Assembly: GCF_003955715.1 (NCBI RefSeq)
Contig: NZ_CP034463.1
Coordinates: 7,874,001 to 7,938,000 of the forward strand
DNA length: 64,000 bases
Source of the DNA: Streptomyces aquilus
GTDB lineage: Bacteria > Actinomycetota > Actinomycetes > Streptomycetales > Streptomycetaceae
Direction: 5' to 3'
Shown here: positions 1 through 8,004 of the stretch, piece after piece
Numbering within the stretch: position 1 is the stretch's first letter
Layout: the number at the start of each line of letters is the position of its first letter
Notes under the pieces: model-generated
What the model was told of the DNA's origin: nothing
Databases searched by the model: none
Seen by the model: the letters and a program-made list of their open reading frames with translations, nothing else
Program-made: the position numbers and the translations under genes

Positions 1-961
1 GGCCGACGGCCGTCCTGTCGTAGATCGACGGGCTGTTCTGCTTCACGAACCGCACGAAGCTCGGGTTCGTCGAACCGTAGGCCACCTTGCCCTGGCTGTA
101 GAGCGTGGACGGGTCGTTGCTGGAGGACAGCGAGTCCTTCGGCATCGCGCCCGCCTTGTACAGCTTCGCCATCCAGGCCACCCACTGGGTGGTGCGCGGG
201 TCGTCGGCGAAGACGGCGGACTTGCCGTCGTCGGAGAGGGTCTTGATGCCCATCTGGTCGAAGTCGGACGGGATGCGCCAGATCGGATTGGCCATGGTGG
301 CGTAGAACTTGCCGTCGCCCGCCTTGGCGACCTTCTCGAAGTCGGCGAACAGCCCGAACAACGTGGTCGGCGGCTTCGCCGGGTCGACACCGGCCTTCTT
401 CAGCAGGTCCTTGTTGTACGTCAGGATGACACCGCCGGTGTACCAGGGCAGCGCGGTGTGGATCGCCTTGCCGCCGGCGTCCTTGAAGACGGCGGTCTTC
501 CAGAACGCGGGGACGAACGGCTTGGCGGCGTCCGGGTCCTTGGTGCCGACGTCCAGCAGATAGCCGGCCTTCGTCAGGGCCGTCGCCGTCGGGGCGTTGA
601 CGTTGATGACGTCCGCGAGCGTGCAGGCCTGGGCGTCGGCCACCGTGCGGGTGGTGAAGGTGTTGTCGCCGGGGTCGTCGATCCACTTGACCTCGGTGCC
701 GGGGTGGGCCTTCTCGAAGTCGGCGATCACGCTGTTGAAGAACGTCCCGAAGTCTTTCTTCAAGTTGGTCGTCTGGAAGGTGATCTTGCCCTTCACCTCC
801 CCGCTGAGCTTCCCGGTTCCGACGTTGCCCTGGTCGACCTTGCAACCGCCCGCGCTGGCGTCCCCGTCCCCCGAGCCGCCGCCCGACAGGCCGCACCCGG
901 CGGCCGTGAGCGTCAGCACCACGAGACAGGCAAGGGATCCGGTCAGTCTCTTCGCACGCAT
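1..961 (-). CDS. Sugar ABC transporter substrate-binding lipoprotein (3' end outside window)
   Basis: An extracellular solute-binding protein that would capture an oligosaccharide for an ABC importer. The first 320 codons are visible. It opens with MRAKRL, a hydrophobic stretch and the lipobox LTAAGC, so Cys23 should be lipidated and the protein anchored outside the membrane. The fold signature (FEKAHPGTEVKWID, then a YNKDLLKKAGV segment) is that of family 1 sugar-binding proteins. GAGAGGAC sits just upstream of the ATG. It lies downstream of the GH38 and SurA_N-like genes on the same strand, and its permeases are presumably beyond position 1. It is probably co-controlled with the mannosidase, since a TTCA-rich motif (980-994) lies in its leader. 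The substrate is not readable from sequence; a mannose- or GlcNAc-containing glycan is inferred from the neighbours. Confidence 0.9.
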   Translation of the reverse strand, partial: MRAKRLTGSLACLVVLTLTAAGCGLSGGGSGDGDASAGGCKVDQGNVGTGKLSGEVKGKITFQTTNLKKDFGTFFNSVIADFEKAHPGTEVKWIDDPGDNTFTTRTVADAQACTLADVINVNAPTATALTKAGYLLDVGTKDPDAAKPFVPAFWKTAVFKDAGGKAIHTALPWYTGGVILTYNKDLLKKAGVDPAKPPTTLFGLFADFEKVAKAGDGKFYATMANPIWRIPSDFDQMGIKTLSDDGKSAVFADDPRTTQWVAWMAKLYKAGAMPKDSLSSSNDPSTLYSQGKVAYGSTNPSFVRFVKQNSPSIYDRTAVG

Positions 962-979
962 GTGAACTGTCCTCTCGGC

Positions 980-994
980 TGGTTCAAATCACCA
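980..994 (+). promoter_or_regulatory. TGGTTCA-type motif upstream of the binding-protein gene
   Basis: TGGTTCAAATCACCA lies 19 bases upstream of the start codon of the binding-protein gene (minus strand). Close relatives occur upstream of GH38, the SIS gene and GH84 in this locus, and GAATTCATC follows at 1027-1035. It is a candidate site for the RpiR regulator encoded at 6093-6974. This is a pattern match within the window only. Confidence 0.4.
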
Positions 995-1097
995 ACTTGG
1001 ACTCCGATTGATGAAAAGGTGGACCAGAATTCATCGGAGGTCAATGGTTTGCCGTGTTGCGTTTGGATGCCGTTCTCGCGGCCGAGCCGGTGCCGGC

Positions 1098-1760
1098 TCA
1101 GTGCCGGTGCTCGTGATCGGGGTGGGACGGGTCGCCGGGGTGCTCGTGCCCCGGCGCGTACTCCACGCCCACCCGCGCCCGGTCCAGCCAGTCGAAGAAG
1201 GCACGCTGCCCGGCGGCGCGGCGCAGGTCGCCCACGATGCCCTCACGGGCCCGCTCGTACGGCACGAAGTCCGCGTCCGTGGCCCCCTGGAAGGGGTTCA
1301 CACCACGCCTGAGGGCGTCCGGGGTGAGGAAGCGGTCACGGTTGCGGGTGTAGTACTCCCGGGCCGCCTCCTCGGGCACCGGCTGCTCGCGCTCCAGCTC
1401 GGCCAGGAGGACGCGGGCGGCGGGGGAGTGGGCCAGGGCGGTGGCGACGATGCTGCCCAGCTCGGCAGGGTGAGCCGTGGTGGGTGGTCGGTCGGTTGCG
1501 GCGCCGTCGTGGCCGGTCGCGCGGTTCCCCGCGCCCCTCAGGCCGCGCTCCGCGCAGGCCTGTCGGGCGAGTTCGTCCGTGACGACGACTTGCGTCGCCC
1601 ACCGCCTTCGTTGCCGCTCAGCCCGGGCGAACGCCTCTGGCCGGGTCGCGCGGTCACGGGCCGGGACGGCTTCCAAGAGGGCTTCCACGCGCTCCTTCGA
1701 CACCGCCTCGCCGTTCACTGTCGCCGCGACGGTCCCATGGTTGTGCACATGGCTGCTCAC
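1098..1760 (-). CDS. SurA_N/NifM-like protein without a PPIase domain
   Basis: A 220-residue protein. The N-terminal VNGEAVSKERVEALL and the later YYTRNRDRFLTPDALRR resemble the chaperone-like N-terminal parts of SurA/PpiC/NifM proteins, but no parvulin domain follows. It starts with GTG overlapping the GH38 stop (GTGA), so the two are translationally coupled. There is no signal peptide. Both ends are histidine-rich (HVHNHG; HEHPGDPSHPDHEHRH), which could bind metal. GH38 enzymes need a divalent ion, so a role as a folding or metal helper for the mannosidase is possible but is inference. Around residues 75-98 the sequence looks inserted: the DNA there is a dispersed Streptomyces element (see repeat at 1515-1538). 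Confidence 0.75.
   Translation of the reverse strand: MSSHVHNHGTVAATVNGEAVSKERVEALLEAVPARDRATRPEAFARAERQRRRWATQVVVTDELARQACAERGLRGAGNRATGHDGAATDRPPTTAHPAELGSIVATALAHSPAARVLLAELEREQPVPEEAAREYYTRNRDRFLTPDALRRGVNPFQGATDADFVPYERAREGIVGDLRRAAGQRAFFDWLDRARVGVEYAPGHEHPGDPSHPDHEHRH
1515..1538 (+). repeat. Dispersed GC-rich element inside the SurA_N-like gene
   Basis: The stretch GGTCGCGCGGTTCCCCGCGC continuing CCCT matches, apart from two bases, the intergenic copy at 16511-16533. From general knowledge this string is a common intergenic element in Streptomyces genomes. Here it is read in frame within a gene as residues RGAGNRAT. Confidence 0.6.
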
Positions 1761-4700
1761 GACGTCACCTCCAGCTCCACCGCCTCCGTGTAAGCGACAC
1801 AGCCGTTCCATCCGACCTTTGCCATCAGCCAGTACGAACCCGGTGGGATCGTTGAGCCGTCCACCTCGATCGTGGCTTCCAGCAGCTCCCCGCCCGGCAC
1901 GGTGAAGCCTTGGAGGCCCGGGGCGACGCCCGCCCAGGTGCCCCAGGACGAGACCGCCCACAGCTGGCCGCTGATCGCGCCGAGCGTGGTGTTGCGCAGG
2001 CGCACCGGCACGTGGACGCGTTCGCCCCGCCGTACGGTGATCCGCTCGGCGCCCAAGGCGCACACCAGCGTCGGTCCCGGTGGTGGTCCGCCCGGCACAT
2101 CGAGGGCCACCACGTCCTCGTACGTCTGCCCGCCGTACGACAGCCGGGCCGCCAGCCAGTGTCTGCCGGGCTCGGCGTCCGGGGGCGGGGTCACCGTGAC
2201 CTCGGCCAGGGAGAAGCCGCCGGGACCCAGCGCGTACGGCAGCTCGGCGGGCTCGGCCAGCCACCCCGGCGGTACCTCGAAGGTCACCGTGCCCTGCACG
2301 GGGGCGTCGGTCAGCTCCGAGGCGATGCGGACCGTTGCCGTGACCGGGGCGGAGGCGGTGAGGGCGGTCGGGGAGACGTACACCGTGACCGGCATGTTGC
2401 CGCGCGGTGCGGGGCCGGAGTTGTGGAGCCAGTAGCGGGTGTGGACCGGCTGGGCGGGCTCGTGGGCGGCGACGCCCAGGGCCGGTGACACAGTGGGTGC
2501 CGCTTCGGCGGGAGTGGCCAGGAGCGTCGCCACCTCGAAGCCGTTCAGGGGAATGTCCAAGGTGCCCTGTGCGTCCGGCGTCAGCGGCTCGCCCGGTGTC
2601 TCCAGTACGTCGGCCCGGGCGCCCCCGGTCCAGGCGAGCGGGCCCCGGACGCGTGCCCGGACCTCGCGTCCGTTCACCTCGTGCATCCGGACCACGATCC
2701 CGCGCGCCGGGTCCGCCCGCCGCACGCTGCCCCGGGCCAGCGGTGAGCCGGCCGGCTTGAGGGCGTCGAGGAGGACCTCCCCCGCGGGCTCCAGCTCCAG
2801 CAACGCGCCCTTCCTGGGCAGTACGGCGTCCTCGGCCCCGGTGCGCACGCGCGCGGTCAGCGGATGGTTGAACTCGTGGCCCCGGGCCGGGAGTTCGCCG
2901 TCCCGCCAGTCGCCCTCGCCCGCCACGACGGCGTACTCGAAGGTGTGCGACCAGCGTTGGAGCTGGAACGCGGAACCGTCGGGAGCCGTGCGGCGCGGCG
3001 GGTCGACCCAGACGCCGGACGGCCAGCCCGTGCAGGAGCGCATGAGGGACATGCAGAGGTCGCCGGAGGAGGTGACCACACAGCCCGGCGTGCCCCGGTT
3101 GAGGACGGCGAAGCTGCGGCCGTCCCAGGCATCGCCCGGCGGCAGCGCCTCGCCGCCGCCCGCCGCCGTGGCCGTCACGGTGAAGTCGTCGAGGTCGGCG
3201 ATGAGCGCGTCGACCGCCTTGGCGCCGTCCCCGGTGTCCGCGACCACCAGCAGCGGCAGCCGCTCCAGATCCCGCAGATCCGCTCCCGGCACCCACTCCT
3301 CACGCAGCGAGGCACGCGGCGCGACCCATACGGCCGCCACCCCCGACTCGGCCAACTGGCGCCGGAGTTCCCGTCCGGCGGCCGGATCCATGGCGAGGGC
3401 CTCGGCGACCACCGCGTTGCGGTCGGGGCCGCCGACCGCGATGCGGAGGTCGGGGAGATTGGAGTCGACCTCCAGGTCGCCGTAGCGGGGACCGCCCGCG
3501 ACGGTCGAGGTCGCGGTGACCCCGGCGCGGACGAGGGCCGCCGCGAGCGGGCCGCCCAGCTCACCGGCCGCCTCCCAGTCGTCGTACACCAACTCGGCGA
3601 CGCCGACGGCCCGTTGGCCGAGCAGGGTGCCCGAGTCGTCGTGGACCGCGACCCGGGCGGTCGAGCCGAGCCCGAACCAGGTGTTGGCCGGGTTGTCGAG
3701 CGTCCACGGGAACCGCTCGCTGTCCACCTCCACGAACCCGAACCCGCGCCCGATCACCGCGTCGGCCACCTCGTGCACCGGCAGCCCGCCGCGCACGTCG
3801 GACGGCCAGCGCACCCGGATCAGCCGGTCGGCGCCGTCGTAGCCGTCGACGGTGGTGGAGACGTCGAGCCGGTCGACGCCCTTCCACAGGGTGAGTCGCT
3901 GGGTGTAGCGGAAGAGGCCGAGGTCCGCGCGGACGGTGATGCGCTGTCCGGCGGGCGAGTGGGCGACATCGATGTCAGCGGTGACATCCCGGCTCCGGGC
4001 GGCCGTGACGCCGGTCGGGGTGAGATGCCAGGGCCCCTCGCCGAAGCGCGGGTGCCTCGGGTACTCCTCCTGGACCACGAGTTCGTTGCCGATGTCACCA
4101 GGGCGCAGCAGCTCGCGGCCGCCCTGGCGCAGACTGCTGACGCCGCCGCCGCGCGAGGGGTCGACGGTCACCTCGTAGAACTCGTTGCGGATCGTCGTCC
4201 CCTCGCCGGGCGTCCACCCGCCGACCGAACCCTCGGCGAGCGGCAGCGCCTTGAGGCCGAGGCCCGGCACCTCCGGTACGACGACCCGCAGTTCACCGTC
4301 CTCCTCCCGCACGGCGGGCAGCGGCAGACCGGTGTCGTCCAGCGGGACCATCCCGGGGTCGGCGACGGCGAGCACGTCCCGCCGCTCCCGGGTGGCCGCG
4401 TTGAAGACCACCAAGTCCTTCTCTGAACCCGGCAGTTGAGCGACCCTGCGGGCCAGCGCGTCCGTCGCGTCGGCGTGCACCGCCTCGGCCAGGTCGTACA
4501 ACTCCCGCCAGCCGGTGAGCAGGTCGATGTAGACCTGGTCCGACTCCGAGCCGGTGATCGCGTCGTGATGGGCGCCGTAGATCAGCTGCCGCCACGCCTT
4601 GTCCAGCGCCGCGTCCGGGTAGGGGTACCCGGCGACGAGGGAGGCGAGGGTCGCCCAGGCCTCCGCGTCGGCGAGGAGCGTCTCGCCGTACCGCTGGGCC

Positions 4701-5974
4701 TGCTTGGTGTCGATGTAGGAGACGTCCTTGCCGGTGTAGACCGGGTTCATGTCCCGTGTCTGCGGCGAGGCCCGGCGCCCCTCGGCCTCCAACTCGGCGC
4801 GCACGGCGGCGAAGAAGTCGCGCGGGATCGCGGTGACGAACCGCGGCCAGACGTACCGCTCGTTCCAGTCCCGGTGGATGCCCATCACCCACCGGCACGG
4901 CGGCGCGTAGTCCCCACCCACCGGAAGCAGAACGTTGCGCGTGAGCGCGACCTTCTTCAGACCCCGGAACAGCTTGAAGGCGGCCTGTTCTGCTTCCGGC
5001 AGGGTGGGAGCGTTGTCGATGGCCCAACCAGCGCCGTAGTGGTTGACCATGTAGGCGGTGAGGATGCCCCGCCCCGAGGGGGCGATCCAGTCGAACTCCG
5101 CCGGGAACTGCATGCGTTGGGGGTCGCGCGGCTCCTCGCCGAAGACGGAGAGGGTCGGTCCCCACTGGTGGAACGGGCCGCGCGCCCACGAGCTCGACGT
5201 GATCCCGGCGTCCGCCATGAGCCCCGGGAACTGCGGATCGTGCCCGAACGCGTCGAGCTGCCAGGCGGTTTCGGGGGACGCCCCCATGACCCCGCGCTGG
5301 TATCCGTCGCCGTACAGCGCGTTGCGCACGGTCGCCTCGGCGCCGGTGAGATTGGTGTTGGGCTCGTTGTAGGTGCCGCCCATGATCTCGACGCGGCCGG
5401 TGCGGATCAGCTCGCGCAGGAACGCCCGCTCCTCGGGGAAGGCGTCCCAGTACGGCTTGAGGTAGTCGACCTCGGCGAGCACGAAGGTGTACGCGGGGTC
5501 GCGCCGCGCGAGATCGCAGTGGGCGCGCACCAGGCTCATGCCCGACTGGCCGCGCGAGTCGAAGGTGCGGGCCGGCAGCCCGGACGAGGCCGGGTCGTCG
5601 GCGACGTCCCAGGTCTCGGTGTAGGCGGCCTGGGTGTTCCACCAGACGGGGTCGTAGTGGAAGTGGCTGACCATGAACATGGTCCAGCCGGGCTCGGCCG
5701 CGGTGAACGGGGCAGTGCGCCGGGCGGTCTCGGAGCCGTCGGTCGCCGTCACCGTGACGTGCTCGCCGTCGCCGGTCACGGGTATCTCGGCGCGTACGGT
5801 CCCGTCCTCGCCGACGGTGGCCAGGGTCTCCCCGACGCTCCGCACGCCCGGGCCCTCGGCGGTGAGGCGGACCTCGCGGCCCGGGACGTGCTCGATCTCG
5901 GCGACCACCACCTGGTACGGCTGCTCGGCGGTGCCGACGAAAAGCTCGGTCGACTCGACAGAGGTGACGCGCAT
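1757..5974 (-). CDS. Alpha-mannosidase, glycoside hydrolase family 38
   Basis: A 1405-residue retaining alpha-mannosidase that removes alpha-linked mannose from oligosaccharides. The catalytic domain starts near residue 98: HFHYDPVWW gives the zinc ligands (His104, His106 and Asp108 in this numbering) and QLDAFGHD carries the nucleophile Asp241. GGTYNEPNTN follows the family pattern. The C-terminal third is beta-rich with NEW3/Ig-like stretches (around residues 1170-1400). No signal peptide is present, so it should act in the cytoplasm on imported glycan. The start MRVTSVESTE is preferred over an upstream in-frame ATG at 6016 because the extra residues are basic, low-complexity and overlap the motif-rich leader. 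It leads the set GH38, SurA_N-like, binding protein. Its natural substrate is unknown. Confidence 0.93.
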   Translation of the reverse strand: MRVTSVESTELFVGTAEQPYQVVVAEIEHVPGREVRLTAEGPGVRSVGETLATVGEDGTVRAEIPVTGDGEHVTVTATDGSETARRTAPFTAAEPGWTMFMVSHFHYDPVWWNTQAAYTETWDVADDPASSGLPARTFDSRGQSGMSLVRAHCDLARRDPAYTFVLAEVDYLKPYWDAFPEERAFLRELIRTGRVEIMGGTYNEPNTNLTGAEATVRNALYGDGYQRGVMGASPETAWQLDAFGHDPQFPGLMADAGITSSSWARGPFHQWGPTLSVFGEEPRDPQRMQFPAEFDWIAPSGRGILTAYMVNHYGAGWAIDNAPTLPEAEQAAFKLFRGLKKVALTRNVLLPVGGDYAPPCRWVMGIHRDWNERYVWPRFVTAIPRDFFAAVRAELEAEGRRASPQTRDMNPVYTGKDVSYIDTKQAQRYGETLLADAEAWATLASLVAGYPYPDAALDKAWRQLIYGAHHDAITGSESDQVYIDLLTGWRELYDLAEAVHADATDALARRVAQLPGSEKDLVVFNAATRERRDVLAVADPGMVPLDDTGLPLPAVREEDGELRVVVPEVPGLGLKALPLAEGSVGGWTPGEGTTIRNEFYEVTVDPSRGGGVSSLRQGGRELLRPGDIGNELVVQEEYPRHPRFGEGPWHLTPTGVTAARSRDVTADIDVAHSPAGQRITVRADLGLFRYTQRLTLWKGVDRLDVSTTVDGYDGADRLIRVRWPSDVRGGLPVHEVADAVIGRGFGFVEVDSERFPWTLDNPANTWFGLGSTARVAVHDDSGTLLGQRAVGVAELVYDDWEAAGELGGPLAAALVRAGVTATSTVAGGPRYGDLEVDSNLPDLRIAVGGPDRNAVVAEALAMDPAAGRELRRQLAESGVAAVWVAPRASLREEWVPGADLRDLERLPLLVVADTGDGAKAVDALIADLDDFTVTATAAGGGEALPPGDAWDGRSFAVLNRGTPGCVVTSSGDLCMSLMRSCTGWPSGVWVDPPRRTAPDGSAFQLQRWSHTFEYAVVAGEGDWRDGELPARGHEFNHPLTARVRTGAEDAVLPRKGALLELEPAGEVLLDALKPAGSPLARGSVRRADPARGIVVRMHEVNGREVRARVRGPLAWTGGARADVLETPGEPLTPDAQGTLDIPLNGFEVATLLATPAEAAPTVSPALGVAAHEPAQPVHTRYWLHNSGPAPRGNMPVTVYVSPTALTASAPVTATVRIASELTDAPVQGTVTFEVPPGWLAEPAELPYALGPGGFSLAEVTVTPPPDAEPGRHWLAARLSYGGQTYEDVVALDVPGGPPPGPTLVCALGAERITVRRGERVHVPVRLRNTTLGAISGQLWAVSSWGTWAGVAPGLQGFTVPGGELLEATIEVDGSTIPPGSYWLMAKVGWNGCVAYTEAVELEVTS

Positions 5975-6056
5975 GGGTCTCCTACGAGGATGCTCGGCGG
6001 AGCCCCATCCTGGCATCGCGAGGATGATTCAAACAACCATCTTCAGTTATGTCTGG

Positions 6057-6071
6057 TGGTTCATCCATGCA
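6057..6071 (+). promoter_or_regulatory. TGGTTCA-type motif between RpiR and GH38
   Basis: TGGTTCATCCATGCA lies in the 118-bp gap between the regulator's stop and the mannosidase start. A related AT-rich word, GATTCAAACAACC, sits at 6026-6038. The gap is large enough for a separate GH38 promoter. Candidate RpiR site by similarity to 980, 7095 and 11079. Confidence 0.4.
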
Positions 6072-6092
6072 AAACCGGCTCGGTCCAGCGGG

Positions 6093-6974
6093 TCAGCGGC
6101 CCCGCCGCCCCTTCACCGCGTGCTGCGGGATGATGTGGTCGGTCAGCGCCAGCGAGGCGCTCGCCCGCTGGTAGGAGAGCTGGGCGACCCGGACGTACAG
6201 GCAGTCGAGCAGCACCAGCACCGAGTGCCGGCCGCCGATGCCGGTGAGGAAGTTGGTCTCCGAGGCGGACGAGATCAGCCGGATGTCGGCGGACCTGGCC
6301 AGCGACGAGCGCGGGTCCGAGGTGATCGCCACGGTCGTCGCGCCGCGCTCCTTCGCCAGCTCGAACGGCTCGACGGTCTCCCGGGTCGCCCCGGAGTGCG
6401 AGATGCCGACGGCCACGTCCGCCGGGGTGAGCAGCGCGGCGGACGTGGTGGCGCCGTGCACCTCGGTCCAGCCGCGCACCGCGCAGCCGATCCGGAACAG
6501 CCGGGTCTCGGTCTCCTGCGCCACGGCCCCGCTGCCGCCGACGCCGTACACGTCGATCCGGCGGGCCCGTGCCACGGCCTGCGCGGCGCGCTCGATCGCG
6601 TCGAGGTCGATCCGGTCGATGGTCTGCTGCACCGCGCGCAGGTCCGCGTTGCCCACCACCTGCACGACCCGTTCCAGGGAGTCGTCCGGGGAGATGTCCG
6701 GGCCGATCTCGGCGGTGCCCCAGTCGGAGACCTGGCCGCGGCCGCGCTCCTGGGCCAGTTCGATCAGCAGGTGCTGGTAGGAGTCGAGCCCGATGGCCCG
6801 GCAGAAGCGGGTCACCGTCGCCTGGGAGGTGCCGGTGCGGCGCCCCAGCTCGGCGGCCGAACAGTGGGTGACGGCGGCCGGATCCTCCAGGATCAGCTCG
6901 CCGACCTTGCGCAGGGAACCGGCCAGCCGGGGCAGCTCGGTGCGGATCAGTGTGGTGACGTCCGTCGGGGGCAT
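6093..6974 (-). CDS. RpiR/MurR-family transcriptional regulator
   Basis: A 293-residue DNA-binding regulator. Residues 1-75 form the RpiR helix-turn-helix domain (AAELGRRTGTSQATVTRFCR at 40-59). Residues from about 130 form a SIS phosphosugar-binding domain with VYGVGGSGAVA and VGISHSGATRE. RpiR proteins sense sugar phosphates and usually control neighbouring catabolic genes. The start MPPTDVTTL is preferred because the 25 residues upstream of it look like leader sequence. It is divergent from the SIS protein at 7128 and upstream of GH38. The effector is probably an amino-sugar or hexose phosphate (inference). Confidence 0.9.
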   Translation of the reverse strand: MPPTDVTTLIRTELPRLAGSLRKVGELILEDPAAVTHCSAAELGRRTGTSQATVTRFCRAIGLDSYQHLLIELAQERGRGQVSDWGTAEIGPDISPDDSLERVVQVVGNADLRAVQQTIDRIDLDAIERAAQAVARARRIDVYGVGGSGAVAQETETRLFRIGCAVRGWTEVHGATTSAALLTPADVAVGISHSGATRETVEPFELAKERGATTVAITSDPRSSLARSADIRLISSASETNFLTGIGGRHSVLVLLDCLYVRVAQLSYQRASASLALTDHIIPQHAVKGRRGR

Positions 6975-7037
6975 GGAGAGAAGGTACCAGCCACCGGAGA
7001 ACTGACTCCTTGAATACCAGTACCGGGGATCCCGCCC

Positions 7038-7109
7038 GATTGAACGCATCAGGCACCCTGTGATTTATTGATTCATCGATAGCGGCGTATAGGGTGGTTC
7101 AATCCATCA
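7038..7109 (+). promoter_or_regulatory. Divergent control region: inverted GATTGAAC/GTTCAATC words
   Basis: Between the divergent RpiR and SIS genes, GATTGAAC (7038-7045) and its exact reverse complement GTTCAATC (7097-7104) face each other. GATTCATCG lies between them at 7070-7078, and TGGTTCAATCCATCA occupies 7095-7109. TATAGGGT at 7089-7096 could be a -10 for the SIS gene. Best candidate for autoregulated binding by the RpiR protein. Confidence 0.45.
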
Positions 7110-7127
7110 GTGGGGAGTGAGTGTCAC

Positions 7128-7892
7128 GTGTCCGTCGAGTCCGTCAGCGCCCAGGCCTTCGCCCAGCAGAGCCTTGCCGTCCTCCAGCAGATCACCGAGT
7201 CCGGTCGCGAGGACGTGGCCCGTGCCGCGCGGCTGATCGCCGACTGCGTCCGCTCGGACGGCGTGATCCAGGCCTTCGGCACCGGCCACTCCCAGGCCAT
7301 GGTCCTCGAAGTCGCAGGCCGGGCAGGGGGACTGGTCCCCACCAACCGCCTCCAGATGGCCGACCTCGTCCTGTACGGCGGCGACGACCCCGCCGTCCTC
7401 GACGACCCGCTCCTGGAACGCAGCCCCGGCATCGCCGCCCGCCTCTACGACCTCGCCGCGCCCCGCCCCGAGGACCTCTTCGTCATCGTCTCCAACTCCG
7501 GCGTGAACAACGTCATCGTCGAGATGGCCCTTCACGCCAAACAGCAGGGCCACAAGATCCTCGCCATCACCTCCCTCACCCACACCCACGCCGTCCCGGC
7601 CGGTCACGCCAGCGGCAAGAAGCTCGTGGACCTCGCGGACGTGGTCCTCGACAACGCCGCCCCGCGCGGGGACGCGCTGCTGGAGTTGCCGGGTGGCGGT
7701 GCGGTGTGCGCGTTGTCGACGTTGACCGGGGTGATGCTGGTGCAGATGGCTGTCGCGGAGGCGTCGGCGTTGCTGCTGGCTGAGGGGGAGCGGCCGCCGG
7801 TGTACGTGTCGGCGAATGTGCCGGGCGGGTTCGAGGGGAACCTGGAGCTGGAGAAGCGGTACGCCGGGCGGATCCGGCGTACCGCCAGCTAG
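7128..7892 (+). CDS. SIS-domain protein, UPF0309-like
   Basis: A 254-residue cytoplasmic protein with one sugar-isomerase (SIS) domain. Ser/Gly-rich phosphate-binding loops are visible as AFGTGHSQAM (around residue 49) and IVSNSGVNN (around residue 121). SIS proteins isomerise or bind phosphosugars, and this subgroup is often found with amino-sugar catabolism genes. GTG at 7128 is chosen because GGGAG lies about 10 bases upstream and the conserved VESVSAQAF region follows. An in-frame GTG at 7110 would remove that spacing. It is divergent from the RpiR gene, so an amino-sugar-phosphate role is the simplest reading. Exact reaction unknown. Confidence 0.85.
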   Translation: MSVESVSAQAFAQQSLAVLQQITESGREDVARAARLIADCVRSDGVIQAFGTGHSQAMVLEVAGRAGGLVPTNRLQMADLVLYGGDDPAVLDDPLLERSPGIAARLYDLAAPRPEDLFVIVSNSGVNNVIVEMALHAKQQGHKILAITSLTHTHAVPAGHASGKKLVDLADVVLDNAAPRGDALLELPGGGAVCALSTLTGVMLVQMAVAEASALLLAEGERPPVYVSANVPGGFEGNLELEKRYAGRIRRTAS

Positions 7893-7937
7893 GCGCTCCG
7901 CCAGGGGCGGTGGATCGGCTGCGGGCCGGTGGGGGCT

Positions 7938-7986
7938 GGTCGCGCCCCCGCGGCGGAGCCGCATATCGACACAGCCCCGCGCCCCT
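7938..7986. terminator. GC-rich intergenic element, possible bidirectional terminator
   Basis: It lies between the convergent SIS and GH84 genes. It contains the small hairpin GCGGCGGAGCCGC and ends with CCCCGCGCCCCT, the same tail as the dispersed element at 1515 and 16511. A second Streptomyces intergenic repeat type is likely. The termination role is inferred from position. Confidence 0.35.
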
Positions 7987-8004
7987 GGGTGAGTTACCCC
8001 TCCG

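Noticed and set aside
1010..1035. GGTGGACCAGAATT as a DasR (GlcNAc repressor) site
   Set aside because: Only one half resembles the TGGTCTAGACCA dyad; the centre and the other half do not match.
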